Source: Wuchereria bancrofti (taxonomy: Eukaryota > Nematoda > Chromadorea > Rhabditida > Onchocercidae). Taken from it: a DNA stretch of 64,000 nt. Location: assembly GCA_005281725.1 (NCBI GenBank), contig SSBO01000009.1, positions 7,626,303 to 7,690,302 on the forward strand, read 5' to 3'. Below are positions 35,767 through 49,833 of this stretch, one piece after another. The notes below the pieces were generated by a model that saw nothing but the letters and a program-made list of their open reading frames with translations, did not search any database and was not told the DNA's origin. The first letter of the stretch is position 1, and each line of letters starts with the position of its first letter. A program made the position numbers and the translations under genes.

Positions 35767-36156
35767 TTTCAGGTTGATTATTTTAAAAGATTTTAGTTTC
35801 TGTTACAGATAAAGGATGAAAGAGATAAATTAATGTAAAAGACAGGAAGAGACATGTATTTCTTCTTATTCTTTTCTGACCAGAAGTATAAACCAGTCTT
35901 GTCATGAGTTCAGAGGAAAAAAAACTTTCTCTTTTTGAAATTTTTATGAAAAGTTTACAAAAAAGCAACGCTGTTTGCAGAGTGCAAAACCGCATGAGGC
36001 GGAGAACATAATCGCTTATTCGTTCGTTACCCATCTATCCACCCACCCGAAATACATTCATTTCACATTTTGAACATATGCCAAGGATACATGAAATGGT
36101 GGGTTTGTTTATGAAAGTGAAGTGATGAAAGAAGAAGAAGAGGAAGAATGGTATAC

Positions 36157-36250
36157 TGTACAGTATTTCCTCTGCGACTGCGTGCGTTTTAATGCCAATA
36201 CCGCCGCCACTGCCATCACCATTACCACTATCAATTAAATAAAAAGACAT
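36157..36250 (-). CDS. Possible first exon, Gly-rich
   Basis: Minus strand: ATG at 36250, MSFYLID then SGNGDGSGGGIGIK and THAVAEEILY, 31 codons ending in phase 1 at a donor-like A/GTATAC. GC is much higher than in the flanks. Part of it is an imperfect GGN repeat, which also explains the Gly run. No acceptor of quality was seen before the ATG. Confidence 0.2.
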
Positions 36251-39200
36251 AATTTCTTAAAAACTTGGAAATTTTTAAAGTTCGAATATTTAAATTGTAA
36301 TAGTGCGGAAAATGCTCCTTACGTTGTAACTGCTTCTTAAGTGTGTTTTGCAGGGAGAAAGAAATATTCTTTTGATGACAATTAATTAAATTCTTTGAAA
36401 TTCAAACTCATATGGTTATTCATTTTTAGAAACAAAAGTAGAATTTTCTGACAAACTTCTAATTTCAAATAAAGCCAAGGGAACGAACAGTTTTTATGGT
36501 ATTACAATAATAGTAATGAAAGTTTGAAGTAATCTGTTGTTATGTGTTATCAAATTTTCATTCATAATTTAACGATTATTTATAAATATGTAGGATATAT
36601 AGTACGGATATTCTAAGATATGTACTTCGAATTTGATTGCAAATACTGAAGGCATAAACAATGCTTAATGTAGTATGTATTTCATTATCATTTCGTTTTC
36701 TCGCGTCAAAATTTTAACGCTGAAAAATCAAACGTACACTTTTTCTCTGTGATTTAGTAAAGGACAGATTAGAAAAGACCTCTCAAGTAACAACATTCCA
36801 CGTGTGTTCGACGTGTACAACGATATGAAAGAACAAAAGATACTTTATGCATTGAATTCACTCGTATACATATATTGTTGGGAAATTATTGAACGTATAT
36901 TATTTGCGATATTTGTTGAAACTTTTTTAATGACTAGCACAGAGTTTAATTTAAATTAAGAAAATTAATTTAGCTTTTACATAAATTAATACGATTTAAA
37001 TTAGAAATTTGCTGAGGAGCTTCATTGAGGAGATTTATGAACGAAACATTTCGCAATGTGTTATCTACTTAGCGCTGTGGTGACAGATGCGTAAAAACGT
37101 ACGTATTCCTGTCATAGAACTAAATATCAACAATGTCGTCTACGTGAATCACTATTGAAATGCTTCAGTTATATATATAGAGAAATACTCATAGACTTGC
37201 ATATACCTGTAAGAAATATCAAGCACGTTAGATGGGAAAGGTAACAATTGTCATATCATTATTAATATATTGAAAATTCTTCTTACATAATAATAAAGCA
37301 TCTTGGTTGCTGTCTACTTACGTTAATTGAAATGACAGAAAGTATTAACCAATGTGAACTACAAAAATGTAATTAACAAGGTAAGTAATCATGAATTTTA
37401 CGTAATCATGAAAATACACTGATGCATATTTGGATAATTGAGAAAGATTCTCCCTGTACTTTGACGAATATGACCTTTTTGAGTTAAATTAAGCTTACAT
37501 TCTTTATAACTTAATTTATAGTATGAAAAGTCACAATGATAATAACAATATGTTATTTCAAGTTATGCAAGAGAGAAAGAAAATGATTTTAAAGAAAAAT
37601 TGCAAAATCAAGAAAGCAATATTTTATATCTTAACAAATAAATAGATAAAAGTATGAAAGTTAAAAATCCTAAAGATGTCCATATGACCGTATCAAAACA
37701 AATGAAATGGATTCATTGAAAGCGGAACAGAATGATACAAGTTGAATTGATATTTCGAGAAAAGAGAAAGCAGTGCTAAATTATACCGGGATTTGTTATA
37801 GCACCTGCTCATTACATGAAAGCTATGTCAAATTTTCCGCTACATATCAAAATTCGAAACAAAGGAAAAGAATGCGCTTAATAGTATAATGCTTTTTTTG
37901 TTAAAATTGCGCCCACAGATGGCATTTGAAACAACAATAAAATGAATTACTTCTACTTAAAGCTTCATTGTTTAAAAATTTTATTGTATTTATAAATTTT
38001 AGCAATGATTTCATAAATTGTCTGTCCTTGAAAGATGGGTAACAGACTATAATTAACCAATGATAAATACTTCGTCTCCAAATTTTTCATCAAAAAAAGA
38101 GGCACTATTAATAGCATTAAACTATCTATCATTAGAGATGTTAGCCGCAAATATGTGTATTTGAATATTACATGTCTTTGGACATTTACTTCACTGTAGG
38201 AAAAAACATTTTGTTGAGAAGTTTCAGCCGGATTTTTTAAAATCTCATACTGAAAATTTGACATTTGATGCTAACTCTATTTAGAATCAATTACGAAATG
38301 ATTCTGCTTAAAATGGAAAGAAGCTATGGCTAACTGGAAGTATAGTCAATGTACAATAATATCTTCCTTCGCTTGTTTAAATTTTTGCAGTTTTGCATTT
38401 GTCGTATTGCAATTAGATTTATTGTTCAGATGTTGTAGAAGAGGGAGACGTTTGCAGTATTGAAAAGGCTCAAAATAAATTGTATGCAACCGAATGAGTT
38501 TAGAATTGAGTGGTGAAGTTTAGATGAGAAAAGACGTGAATTGAAGGTTGGGCGACTTTCGCAGTAGCAAAGATTGAAGTACAATTTGAGTGACAAGTGA
38601 CAATCACCAAATTGCTCCACTCATTTCTCAAGAAAAGAGAAAAAGGGTATAAACAACCAGCTCAATTACTAACTTCTTCTTAAAAGAAAGAAGAAAAAAA
38701 AAGATTTCGTCGGATAAAAGGAGGAGAGAACCTCATTTCTTTAATATTTTACTCCATCATTGCAATTGTTAGTTTTTCCAACATCCCTCAAATGTGATCC
38801 AAGAACAAGAGTATCTTATATATAGTGAAATACTATACAGGTGAACAACTTATGGTTTGCATTTCAGAAATTCAAGAAAATTATTCGTATATGTGAATGT
38901 GAATATATGTGCATATAGGTATGTGCGCAATGGTAGGCACAACTTCGCCGCATTTTGCACACATAACAAACAAATAAGTGAACAGGAATGCTCCATTTAC
39001 CTTACCCATACGCAGCAACCCTCAATTTATCTACCTGCAACTACCCTCAATTCATCACCACCTTAATCTTTCACAATATGATAACCAGAAGAGTGCACAT
39101 TATGTACTATTTCTTCATCCATTACATGAAAACTATAATGTGCTTCCTATAGAAATATTCTTGAAATTTCACAGATAATTTAGCTAAAAGTTAACATAGA

Positions 39201-42200
39201 TTGTCATTGATAGGAATTACGGGTCAAATAATCATCATACAGTTTAAGAAATTATTACAGGTTATGTAAATAGCAGAAGTTAAATACACGATGTGCATCA
39301 CTCGATACAATAGATAGGGATTATATGAACGCCATAGATTAGTGGTACTCTGCAAGTTGAATACCTTTTTTTTTCTGAGTTATAAATCGAAAATGACATA
39401 ATAATACTACTTATCATTCATGACAAGATTACATTTTTGCGACAGAAATGGGTGACACTAGTTGTTTACAGGTATTTCAAAATATATGATTTACATTTAA
39501 ATACTATAGATCATATGTCATTTGTATTTTGCGAGAGCCTCGCTAAATTTCTCTTTTAATTTTACTTCATTTTATTGCTCAATGAAAAGTGATCATTAAA
39601 CTTCGCGTATATGAAAGCTTCGCATATATGAATGCTAATCTATTCCCACCCATTAAATCATGAAATAATTTCCAGTTAGCGACTAGAATTGAATCGAAGA
39701 TTTTTTATTTTTAGTTCCAGGTCATTTCAGTAAGTACATCATAATAAATATTAACTGTGATTAAACTATAAAGTAAACAGTAAATAAATATGTAATAACT
39801 ACAATTTACTGCATAGATTTACATAAATATTTATGTTTATAAGTTTTTTCCTTTTAATTTCAGTCGAAATTTCATAAGAAAGTAGTTTCTCATTTCCCAA
39901 AAATTGAAATAAGCAAGAATAAAAGGAGTGAATCTTGAGTGAAATTCTTTGCTTCGACTCATCAAATTATTGATAAAAGAAAAAGCCTACCCGTGCTAAA
40001 GGCAACTGTAAGGAATGGACTAAAATCATAAATCAGATTTCTTTTCGGAAAGCAAAAAGATGAAACAGCGACTAAAATATAAGTTGGAATGCCTGAATTA
40101 TTGTTGCAAACGAATAGAACTAAAAAAAGGCCAAAAATATTTGTCGTTTGGGTAATTGAAAAAAGAGCGGAGAGAATGCTACACTATAGTAGCTAAGCTT
40201 CGCAAAAATTTTTTCTTCCATTTTGATGAGTAAGATTTTGTATAGTTGGATTTGAATGAGAGAAAGGAGGAAGAATGAATGAATAAGTGGAATGAATGAA
40301 TGAATTGGTAAATTGCAGGAATGGAGGGAGGAAAAACTGCAAGTTATGTTTACAGGAAAAAATCAAAAAAAGAATAAAATTAATTATAATTTTCTGTTTT
40401 TTAAATGAACTAGTATTTCAGGCAATTTTTAAGAAATTCGATTATTACAAAATGACCAAAAGACATTTGGGTCTACTTACTTATTAAAATTTTTTTCGAA
40501 ATAATTTACCTGAAAATGGTTACTGTTAGATTTTTTTAGTAGAAAATTTTCATTTTCAAACTTAGTATCAATTACTAAAAAAGCGGGACAAATTATTTGG
40601 AAAGTTATCGATCACAATGATAACATTTTCTTGATTACCAACATATACTGATCTTCAAAATAATGGATTCTGTTTTTTCCTGTCCCATACCACTCCAATT
40701 AATAAGATATAACACTTTTCTTCTGCGAGATAAAATTGCAATTCTCAAGCTTTTATCTTTTCTATATTTCATTGAACCAATATTTCAGATGAACTACACA
40801 AAAATAAAATCTAATCTTAAAAGTATCAGTTATCATAATTTTATCCTACTATTCGTGGTTATATGCAAATTTCATCCGAAGTATACTTAATAATTCTTGT
40901 TCTGCTAACAGAATAGCATATTATAAAAAAAAAAAAAATGTAAGCTTCAGGAAAGTTCTGTCCCTTATTCCTACCATTCAAATATATTGATAGAGCATGA
41001 TGCTTAATAACTGAAGAGAAAACTGGGAGAAAATTGATATTTGTTAAGGAAGTAGAAACAATAAACGTTTTTCAACTTTGTAACACAAAATATATATTAT
41101 TGACAAGACGGTTGTAAAAGTTATAATAGATTTGGTGGAAGAATTAGATGTGAGATGGTAGAATTTGTTTCATAAAAATTTATAAAAATTTATTTGTTTC
41201 ATAATTTGATGATAAGCAAGACTGATTAACTCTAACAATTGACAGCATAAGCCACACAAAGATATGATTCAAACAAAGACAAAAAATCGTATGAGAAAAT
41301 TAATTAAAATGGAATTTTAACTTGTTCACATTTTAAGTCCTCACATATCTAAAAAGATAATATATTACTTGCATAATATTTTACATATTTTTTAAAATGT
41401 GAGGATAATTCAAGGTTTTTTCTAAATTCGTTTCTAAAATGAATAAGTTTTCCAGTGGTCATTAAGTGATATAGCATGAAACTTTCATATATGAGAGGTA
41501 AATCTCACATGCAGCTTTAATGTTTTGCAGATTAATTGCATAAGATGCTTGTTTTAATTAACTGAACATGCATTCTCAAGGCCATTCTCATCAATCAGTA
41601 GAAAATGGAATCAAGAAATCCCAGAAATAAGAAAGGATACATAGTTGCTACTATTTTCATTTAATTTGTTTTAGAGATAATTAAAAATATGTCAAATACT
41701 ATTTGCATAATGACATGTCAGTTTTTTCAAAAGTGATTTCAATTGCAAAATCATCGGATGGATTTTGAACTCTAAAACAATCATTTCTGTTGATGCTAGC
41801 AACAGCTGTGCATCATTAACCAATCTACCTATGCGCTCTTAACTTCGTGGCATCATTATGAAACTGAAATAGTGATTTTCAAGTGTACTTATGACAACAT
41901 ATTACTGCTGCATCAAATGAATTACCAAAGAACAAATGCTTTAACAAAAATTGTTCTCAGATAATTTCAAAGAAAAACAAAAAAGAAAAAAAAAAGAGAA
42001 AAATCACTTTTAAAGATGAGAACAAAGAATTTACTGTGGATTTATTCCCTTTTTAAAAAACAAGAATCATATTCTTTGAAAAGAATCATATTCTATTTTT
42101 TCTTTTACAAAATCATATTCTTTGTCTCTTTTCGGTTCAAATATTTTGTATTACAATTTTTGCTTCTTTCTTTAAACAATAAATTTTTTCCTCATTTTTT

Positions 42201-45200
42201 TTTTTTTTTTTTTTTTGAGCGCTGTAATAAATGATTTATGAGGAAGATATGCATCAACAAGGGTAGAAGTTCTTTTATATAAATAAATCCTGAAAGATTA
42301 AGTGAAATTTGTTCGCATTCTTACAGATTGAGTAGCAGCACTTTTATAATTACATCCATTCGATAATAATATTACTTGGTGAATTAATAAGTTACTAATT
42401 AAAGTACTCGTTAGAGCTAGTTTAATTCAGTTTTAAAATTTGCGAGAGCTGTTTGGAAAAATCTCTAATTAATAGGTTTCATTATGAGGACTATATAGAT
42501 GAAGAAAAGTTCTTTTTTATATCTCAAATCCATTAAACTGATTGACAGCGGTAAATCAACCGAAGATCTGAAGTCTATTTTGAGTTTCGAAGAAAGAATG
42601 ATCAAATAGATATATATTCTGATTTCTGAATCTCTATTCTCTCTAAATTCCGCTTCTGTCTGACTTAGCCTTTTATGAAACAACGTAATCATTCATTTAT
42701 TCTCATCACATTCATACAACTGTGATTTCTTCGAAATCCATTTTTTAAAGCTTTATTTCGAAAAAAAAAAACTACAAATTCAATTTTTTATAAATTCGAC
42801 AGAAATCAAGCAGGAAAAAGTAACAATATGTATGTCGATATAGACATGTATGTGACAGTTGACCAGGGAATAAGTCAATGTAGTAAAAGAAAGATTACTG
42901 GGGGCAATTCTTGAATGCGTGAAAGATTTATTTGGTCATATCAAAACACTGATACGCAGGTACATGTAATGAAATGATAATATCCAAGCGGGGACACAAA
43001 AGACATTCAGCTATTAAAAATTTTATGACTAATCCTTCTCTCTCTTCCTCATTCTCTCTCAAAGATCTATGATTCTGTGCTGTATTACAGAATGATACTT
43101 ATCAAAATAGTCAATGGTACTCTTTAAAATGTGTCACAATTTAAGATATGTTTTATTTTTATACATTATTCCCTCTCCCTTTCTCTCTTTCTCTTTTTCG
43201 ATTGTATACACACATTTTCTCCCATATTTTATTCCTTTTATTTTTCCCTGTTTCGTTCCTTCCACATATCGAGAATATTATTGTCTCATAAAATATTTCC
43301 GATGTAAAATTTAATCGTTTTTCTTTAGGTGGTACCAGTAAGTAGTAATAGTGATAACATGTAATAACTTTTATGATAGTGGTCAGATTATGAAGGATTC
43401 AGATTGACCCTCATCTCCCATAATAACTTCGTTATCACCGTTTCCACTGTTTATAACACAAAAAGACCGTTTCTTCAAGATTAACTGAGCCATCATAGGT
43501 GATAAAGTAACTTTCAGGAGAGCGGTAGGATTGATATCAACATATAGAGCAGCTTAGGTATTAACAAAAGTAGTAAATGCCTTGATGGCCTAGTTACAAA
43601 ATATCAATTTCCATGGATCTTTCTTTCTATAAGGCTCAATTCTGTATTCAATTTTATTTTTTGCTCACATTTTCTGCTCACCTGTCATGAAAGATTTGTT
43701 GTGGAAAAGGGAGGGGTTAATTAGGGGATTAGGTTGCGGAAAATTTATGGTCATGAAAATACAAAAACGAATTACTGCGTGGCAATAAATGGTAAAAAAA
43801 GAAATGGAAAGAAGGAAAAGTGGAACGGTGACATTGACGATGTTGATGACAACTTTAAGGACATCGAAAAAACAACATATATGATAGTGGTACCACGTGG
43901 CACGAATGACATTTCTAATAGTCTTAGCTAATCAAATATCATACAGTATCAGTTATCTCGATCATTAATTGTAGAACATTTCAGAACCTTCGCAGGATTT
44001 GTTGACGCAAAAAAATTTCGCAACAGAAATTATCACTTTTTTGATAGCTAATATTATAATCACGTGTGCTATTCGAAATATCTTTGATATATACTAACCA
44101 ACAAATTGGTTTAAGAATTGTCTTTGATGGCAAAAATTTTATGGCTTTTCATTGGCTTTATCTCTTGTTCTTTTTTTTTCATAAAAACAAAACAATAAAT
44201 AAAAAACAGTTGGTTATTCAAAAGACAACTGCTTTACAATTAAGCTTTGTTGATAAAAAGCTTGTTGATAACAATCAAATTTTTGATGGATTTTAAAATT
44301 TAATTCCAAAATTGAGATTTAAAGGATTCTTTTCAGCCTTTGCTTTCATTTTTTCTTACGGTAACCAGTAAAAAACTGATTTAGCTTATCCTTTCTCAAA
44401 AAAAAGAAAGATACTGCTATGTTCAACTTTAAATTATTTGAAAAGGCAAAGTGAAAGTGAATAATTAAATGTAATCAAGAAATTCGTATTTTTTGCGCCC
44501 TCTTGACCATTTCTAATCAGTGATACTGATTAAAAGAAGTGTTTTGGTGAATAGTATCGTAAATCCGTATTACGAATAACACTAGAAGACCAGTGCGTGA
44601 TTTACGTCACTACTCACGCTTAATGATTGTGAAGCTCGAGCATCTTTAATCTAAAATCATTCCCATTACTGAAAAACGAGATTAAAAAAGCGGTATTACT
44701 TGGCTTCAACTTCTCAATAATATTACATCAGTATAATATATTTTAAAAAAGAATTTGAAAAATTCACTTCAAAATGTTTCATCCGTTAGATAATTAAAAA
44801 TTCCGCAAAATTTTAATTTTATAAAAATTAAGAGATTAAATAATAAGACTGGATGAGTCGTTTGATATGATAACTTTAAATTAAAAATGAATGACATGTA
44901 GGCAATTTATTACTTTTCTTCCTTCATTGTAGAAGAATTATACTTAGACAGTATATGTAGAGAACATAGGTGGCTCCTTCTAGTGTGTTTTAGGTTTGTT
45001 ACCAATTTCGATATGAAATCACAATTTTTGAAAATCACAAAATCGTCCTTGAATGAAGTAAATGTGACAGGGCGCGCCATCTCTCCATGCATATCAAATT
45101 TACTATTTTAACTTTATTTCCCTCTCTTTCTTTTTTTTGCTGTGCTTGTTCAACGTTTAGTTTCAGCAATTTACTGCGTTCTTATTAAGCCGAAAAATTT

Positions 45201-46330
45201 ACAATGGAAAATTTTTTTGTATGAGGTAAATTAGCAGAAATTTTCGGTAAGCATCTTCATTTGTGAGAAATTCTATTTGGAATGCGAAGTGTATTTTAAA
45301 ATTTGATTTAAGAATATAATACTGTCAAATAGATTTAATTGCAAGGTGAGAGCTGCAACCAAACGAAGAGAAGAAATAGTCTCTATTAAAAGGTTGTTAA
45401 TTGCTTTTTGAAGAGAGAAATCAATAATATGGCGGTTAAATTCATTTCAATATGAATTCATTCTTGCTAATTAAGAGCATATTAGATGACAGATGTCAGT
45501 GCTATTGAAACAAAGGAAGACAGTAATAAAGAGACCAAAGTTAGTTTATCACTTCAAAATAAAAAGATTCCAAACCGTTTTTTTCGTAATTAAAATTCAC
45601 TTCACAAATTCTTCTTTTCTTCGAAACATTCGAAATATCAATCTGATGACTTGCAAAAAAAGACTAAAATTTTTTTCTTTCTTATACATTTTGCTTTTAA
45701 CCCATGAATTTGAATGCGATAATTTGATACCACAGTAAGCTTGATAAGATTGAAAATTTATTCTACCTGGAACAAAATTCGATTAAAATAGCTGCTCCAA
45801 AATTATATTATATTGTTATGAATTATATATTGAGAAACATAAGAAATTTGAATTTTGCCGGAAAAGTTTATTGGCCAGAAACTTCAGATGTGATAGCTGA
45901 AAAACTAAATCGCATAAAATATATGTTAAATAATGTGTCCTGCCTTCATCCTTTATTTCACTTTTATTTTCGGATTAAAAAAAGAATATTTTATTTTAAA
46001 AAATGCTAAGAGACATCTGCGATTGCTTGGCTATTTAATCGCAAACGATGTCAAAGGTTGGGTTAGTGAAAGATAAGTAATTATGCTTTTCTGTTTTTTT
46101 TTTCTAAAAAAAGCACTTTTCAAAGTGTGACTGTAAAGCCAGAAATTGATGTCAAATTTACTTTATTTTCTGAAGTTATCAAATTTGTATTATGATGATT
46201 CATTACGATGCTCCTGACATGTGTCTCCTAAAAGACTAATTTTTATAGCATTCAAATCTTCGATTCCCTTCAACGGTTTTAGTTCAACTTTTTTCTAAAA
46301 CACGATCCTTCCGCGATAAAAAGGTAAATG
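36251..46330. other. Long stretch without supported genes
   Basis: About 10 kb of AT-rich DNA. Small features: an 18-bp tandem duplication around 39600-39635 (CTTCGC(A/G)TATATGAA), GAAT repeats at 40275-40305, a direct duplication near 41166-41205, and 22 T at 42195-42216. Open frames of 60-99 codons occur on both strands at the frequency expected by chance. Confidence 0.45.
42195..42216 (+). repeat. Poly(T) run of 22
   Basis: Longest homopolymer I noticed in the window. It could mark the A tail of an old minus-strand retrocopy, but nothing recognisable lies beside it. Confidence 0.9.
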
Positions 46331-46516
46331 TCAAATTTCATTGGCACTGTGGTGTTTAAAATTTTGAAAATTTGGTAGTTTCTCCAAAATTTTCATAGCT
46401 TCATGACCGTAATCTTTTGTAGTAATAATAGGATGATTATTTGTATCGTAAATTGAGTGAAAATTCATCTCCGTAAAGTAAGAAGAATCCATAACATTTA
46501 ACAGTGTCCATAACAT
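46331..46516 (-). CDS. Possible small coding sequence, 61 codons
   Basis: Minus-strand ATG to TGA frame. From its ninth codon it reads MDSSYFTEMNFHSIYDTNNH then PIITTKDYGHEAMKILEKLP and ends KHHSANEI, with strong purine-N-pyrimidine codon bias. No splice acceptor lies inside the first part. A 14-bp direct duplication (46488-46501 and 46507-46520) spans its 5' end, so the first ATG may not be original. It could be a single-exon gene, a terminal exon, or a fragment of a decayed gene. Confidence 0.25.
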   Translation of the reverse strand: MLWTLLNVMDSSYFTEMNFHSIYDTNNHPIITTKDYGHEAMKILEKLPNFQNFKHHSANEI

Positions 46517-46596
46517 TTAACCATGTTTGATAATCACTCTCTTTCTTTCTTCTTTTTTCCCCTTTCTTTGTTAAGAAATAAAAAAGAAGAGAAAAA

Positions 46597-46623
46597 GAAG
46601 GAGAGAGAGAGAGAGAGAGAGAA
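46597..46623 (+). repeat. (GA)n microsatellite
   Basis: About 12 GA units within a longer purine-rich stretch. Confidence 0.85.
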
Positions 46624-47215
46624 AAGAAAAACCACTTTCTTCTTGCATAATTAGTGGGACTGGTTTCAACCCGATCGTCGTTATTGGAAAGAAGAATGAG
46701 AGGGAAATAAACAACGTTTGATAATTGCCAGTGCACTACATAGCAGTTCTAGTTATTGAATAATTGCTTGATAAGGGATAAATTACGTGATACGCGTAAA
46801 TTTTTCCATTCTTTGTTTATTTTTGCTTTTTAATTTGGGATATCTTTTTGGAAGCCTTTTTCTGCTACCATCAAATGATCATTTAATTATCCCTGATCGA
46901 TAATATTCGCATATTAATATTAAAATAATTAAATTTAGGATATTTGGTATTTTCAGTCAAATGCTCATGTTGCAAAATGAATTTATCATTAAAACGATTG
47001 GTAAAGTTACTAACAGATAATCTAATCACATCAAAGCAGCAAAATTATTTCAAACGTTTAGCTCATAAGGAACAAACTAAATATCAGAAAATAGCCAATT
47101 AACACTTTATTATATCCCGAGAAAGGTTCAAAACGTTAGCTACTTTATCATTTTAATCTGTCCATTAATTATATGTTTGCTAAAGGCACAATCTACCAAA
47201 AATTGTATGCCACAG

Positions 47216-47345
47216 TCATTCAAAGAGGTGACAATGCCTCCATTTCGGAATAAATTGATAAAACATTTGCATAAATATATCAACTATGTAGAGCTTCGCA
47301 TGATACGTTATAACGACATGCAGTTCAAACAGATAATTGTATCCG
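47216..47345 (+). CDS. Candidate internal exon
   Basis: Acceptor TATGCCACAG ends at 47215 and the donor TCCG/GTAGGT follows 47345. 43 open codons (SFKEVTMPPFRNKLIKHLHK then YINYVELRMIRYNDMQFKQI), closing in phase 1. The following candidate exon at 47715 begins with two nucleotides, so the phases match; the intron would be 369 bp. Basic and helix-prone; no family recognised. Confidence 0.38.
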
Positions 47346-47714
47346 GTAGGTACGGAATTCTTTCTTACTAATTTGAATTAACATATTTACTACTGAGAGA
47401 AATATTGAATGAAGTAATGATGGATCAGTAATTCTATTAAAAGCCATCATTATTCAAAATGACTGGAAAGCATTAGATCTTCTTGATTTCAACACTTTAA
47501 AAAATAACGGAAATTGCTTACAGTGTCGCAAATCCAGTAACATCAATGTAAGAATGTTGCAAATTCACAAGAATTATCCCATTTAGAATTTTTTTGATTT
47601 TCCATTTAAGGCAAATGCTATTAATGAATTAATTGAAATGAAAAGAGGGCCATAAACTTTAAGCGAATTTCATTCAAAATGGTCCTTTGAAAAAATGATA
47701 TGCAATTATTTCAG

Positions 47715-47923
47715 AAGTTATCATCAGAGTAGCAAAATTGTGCAAAAGTTTTTGTGCACTCTGCACAAGCCCTTTAATTAGTTCTATCCGTTTCATTTTA
47801 CAGCTACAGCTATCTGCATTTCATCAGCAAATACTAAGCATTTTAGACATTAGCATCAATGTAGTACAAATAAATGAGTTATCAGACTCAAAATATCTTA
47901 AATGTTGTGCTATCAAACCATAA
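47715..47923 (+). CDS. Candidate terminal exon
   Basis: Acceptor GCAATTATTTCAG ends at 47714. Two nucleotides and 68 open codons lead to TAA at 47921-47923. The product starts VIIRVAKLCKSFCALCTSPL, continues with amphipathic leucine-rich helices and ends YLKCCAIKP, with five cysteines. A second good acceptor (TTTCATTTTACAG) at about 47803 lies within it in the same frame, so a shorter form is possible. In phase with the exon at 47216-47345. Confidence 0.38.
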
Positions 47924-48661
47924 ATATATCACATCTCCAAATACAAGACAGGTTGAACTCTTATAAAATCCGTGAAATAAAAAGTTTGAAAGCAAATATT
48001 CTTCTGCCCACATTCTGCTCGATCATTTTTGCGACTGCAATTACTCAGAAATATCACATTTTCCCTCGAAACCATCCAAGCGGAAAATTTATGTAATCAT
48101 CCGCTAATCTTAATGTCTGTGCGGAAAGGAGTACGTACTTCTTGATAACATACCAATTATCTATATTACCGAAAATTAATCTATATTATCTATATTACCA
48201 AACAGGTTATCAAACGGAATTATTAATGCTCTGATTGTCGTTGATATTATGGAGTTAACGTGATACGCTGTATTACCTAAAAATTAGCTTAAAAAGTAAT
48301 CCAATTTCTGAAATGAGTTTCCTGAAAGAAGCACGTTATGGCAGCAGTCATTTAATTATTTTTGATCCATTTGCTTTGCTGTTTAGAATATTGTAGAATG
48401 AGGAGAAAGAAAGATCTGGAAATTTGTAATGATATCCCCGTGCGACTTCAAGAATGGAACTCTAATGTGGAAAGGAACGAGTGATGATATACTTGATGTA
48501 TGTAAGAGAATCTGAAAGATAAAACAATTTCTCTTTATTTCTCATTTCATCAACATTTGAATCATTATGTCCTGGGACAATTTTCATCCCTACACATACA
48601 CACAGATGGAAATGATATATGATGTTTGTATCGGGTCTTGATGAATTATCATGACACAAAG
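47924..48661. other. No supported gene
   Basis: AT-rich flank between the candidate exon ending at 47923 and the left arm of the inverted repeat. A 72-codon minus-strand frame at 48462-48680 crosses the arm boundary and is probably chance. Confidence 0.4.
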
Positions 48662-49833
48662 ATACAACAATGATAATCATGATATAGTGGTCCTGATATG
48701 ATCAGAAATTTTAGTTGAATTCTCCCTCTAGCATAGATATATTAAAGAGATATGTAACTAATGGAATTGAATTACTCTCGCAAAAACAAATCCTTGAAAT
48801 GGTCGGGTAAAATTACTGAGAAACCTACCAACTAAAAAAAATAAGTAAAATCTGATGAAAAGTTGTGAACGAATGCAGCGCTCAGTTCCATTTTCTCGTC
48901 CAACATAATGAATTAGCCAGCATGGTGTAATTTTTCTAAATGAAAATCGTAATGGAAAAAAGAATTGTTACAATTGGATAAGAATAAAGATGAAATAGAG
49001 AGGAAAAGGAAAATTAATTCACTGTCTGTTTTGGGCAATTTTCCCTTTCTCTTTCTCTCTCTTCCTTTCCTCCCTCTCTCTCTTAAGTTTTAGTTGTTCA
49101 AAGACTAATTTATCATGTTTCTATGTCACCTGAAAAACGCAATAAAAAAAAGAAAACGAAACAAAAGCTAAAGAAAGGAGCAGAAACAACGAAACTAGAA
49201 GTTTTCAAATGTTACAAAATGGAACAAATTGTTCCTGCGTCACGTGAAAAGTTGATTATTTTACGTGTTACGTGAAAGAGAAAAAGCACTTAGTGGACGT
49301 TGTGACTCTGTGCAAAAAGTGGAAGATAAATGACACTTTTTAAGCAAATTTATCAACTTATTATCAAATAAAACATTCGTCTCTTACAAAATTACACAGT
49401 GAAACTCGGCGATCAGAGCATTGGACGAATTTCTCTTCTATCATTTCAAAAAAAATAATGGAATTTTGCCAATTGGCATACATCATGTGCATACACGCAC
49501 ACATACATACATACACGGACAGACACAGACAGACACATACACACACACACAGACTTCTAAATGATGTCAAGTTGGGACATTTTCAGATGAAAACATTCAA
49601 TTAAAATTAACGAAATTTCTTTTTTTTACTAATAAATTCTAATGCACCAGTCAACATTCCTTATGCAGTAATTAAGATACTTTGAATTTGCTAATTAACT
49701 AAATAATTTGATGTTTTTCTGCCGTGGGAAAATTAATTGAGTTTTTAAGCAATGAGTAACATATTTAGCTGAATTCGTTGAGTTGGGAGATTGCATCTCA
49801 ATTCCCAGGTGGTAAACACTCAGTCGAGGAAAG
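48662..49833 (+). repeat. Long inverted repeat, left arm
   Basis: 1172 bp, reverse-complementary to 52992-54163. I compared both arms by eye over almost their full length and found no difference, including homopolymer lengths and the CA microsatellite at about 49495-49552. The frames of 68 codons in each arm give the same peptide and are repeat shadows. No flanking target duplication is visible at the outer ends, and no transposase-like frame lies between the arms. Confidence 0.95.

Noticed and set aside
49364..49570. 68-codon frame occurring twice (also at 53255-53461)
   Set aside because: The two copies are only the two arms of the inverted repeat, and the Cys/Val run comes from a CA/TG microsatellite.
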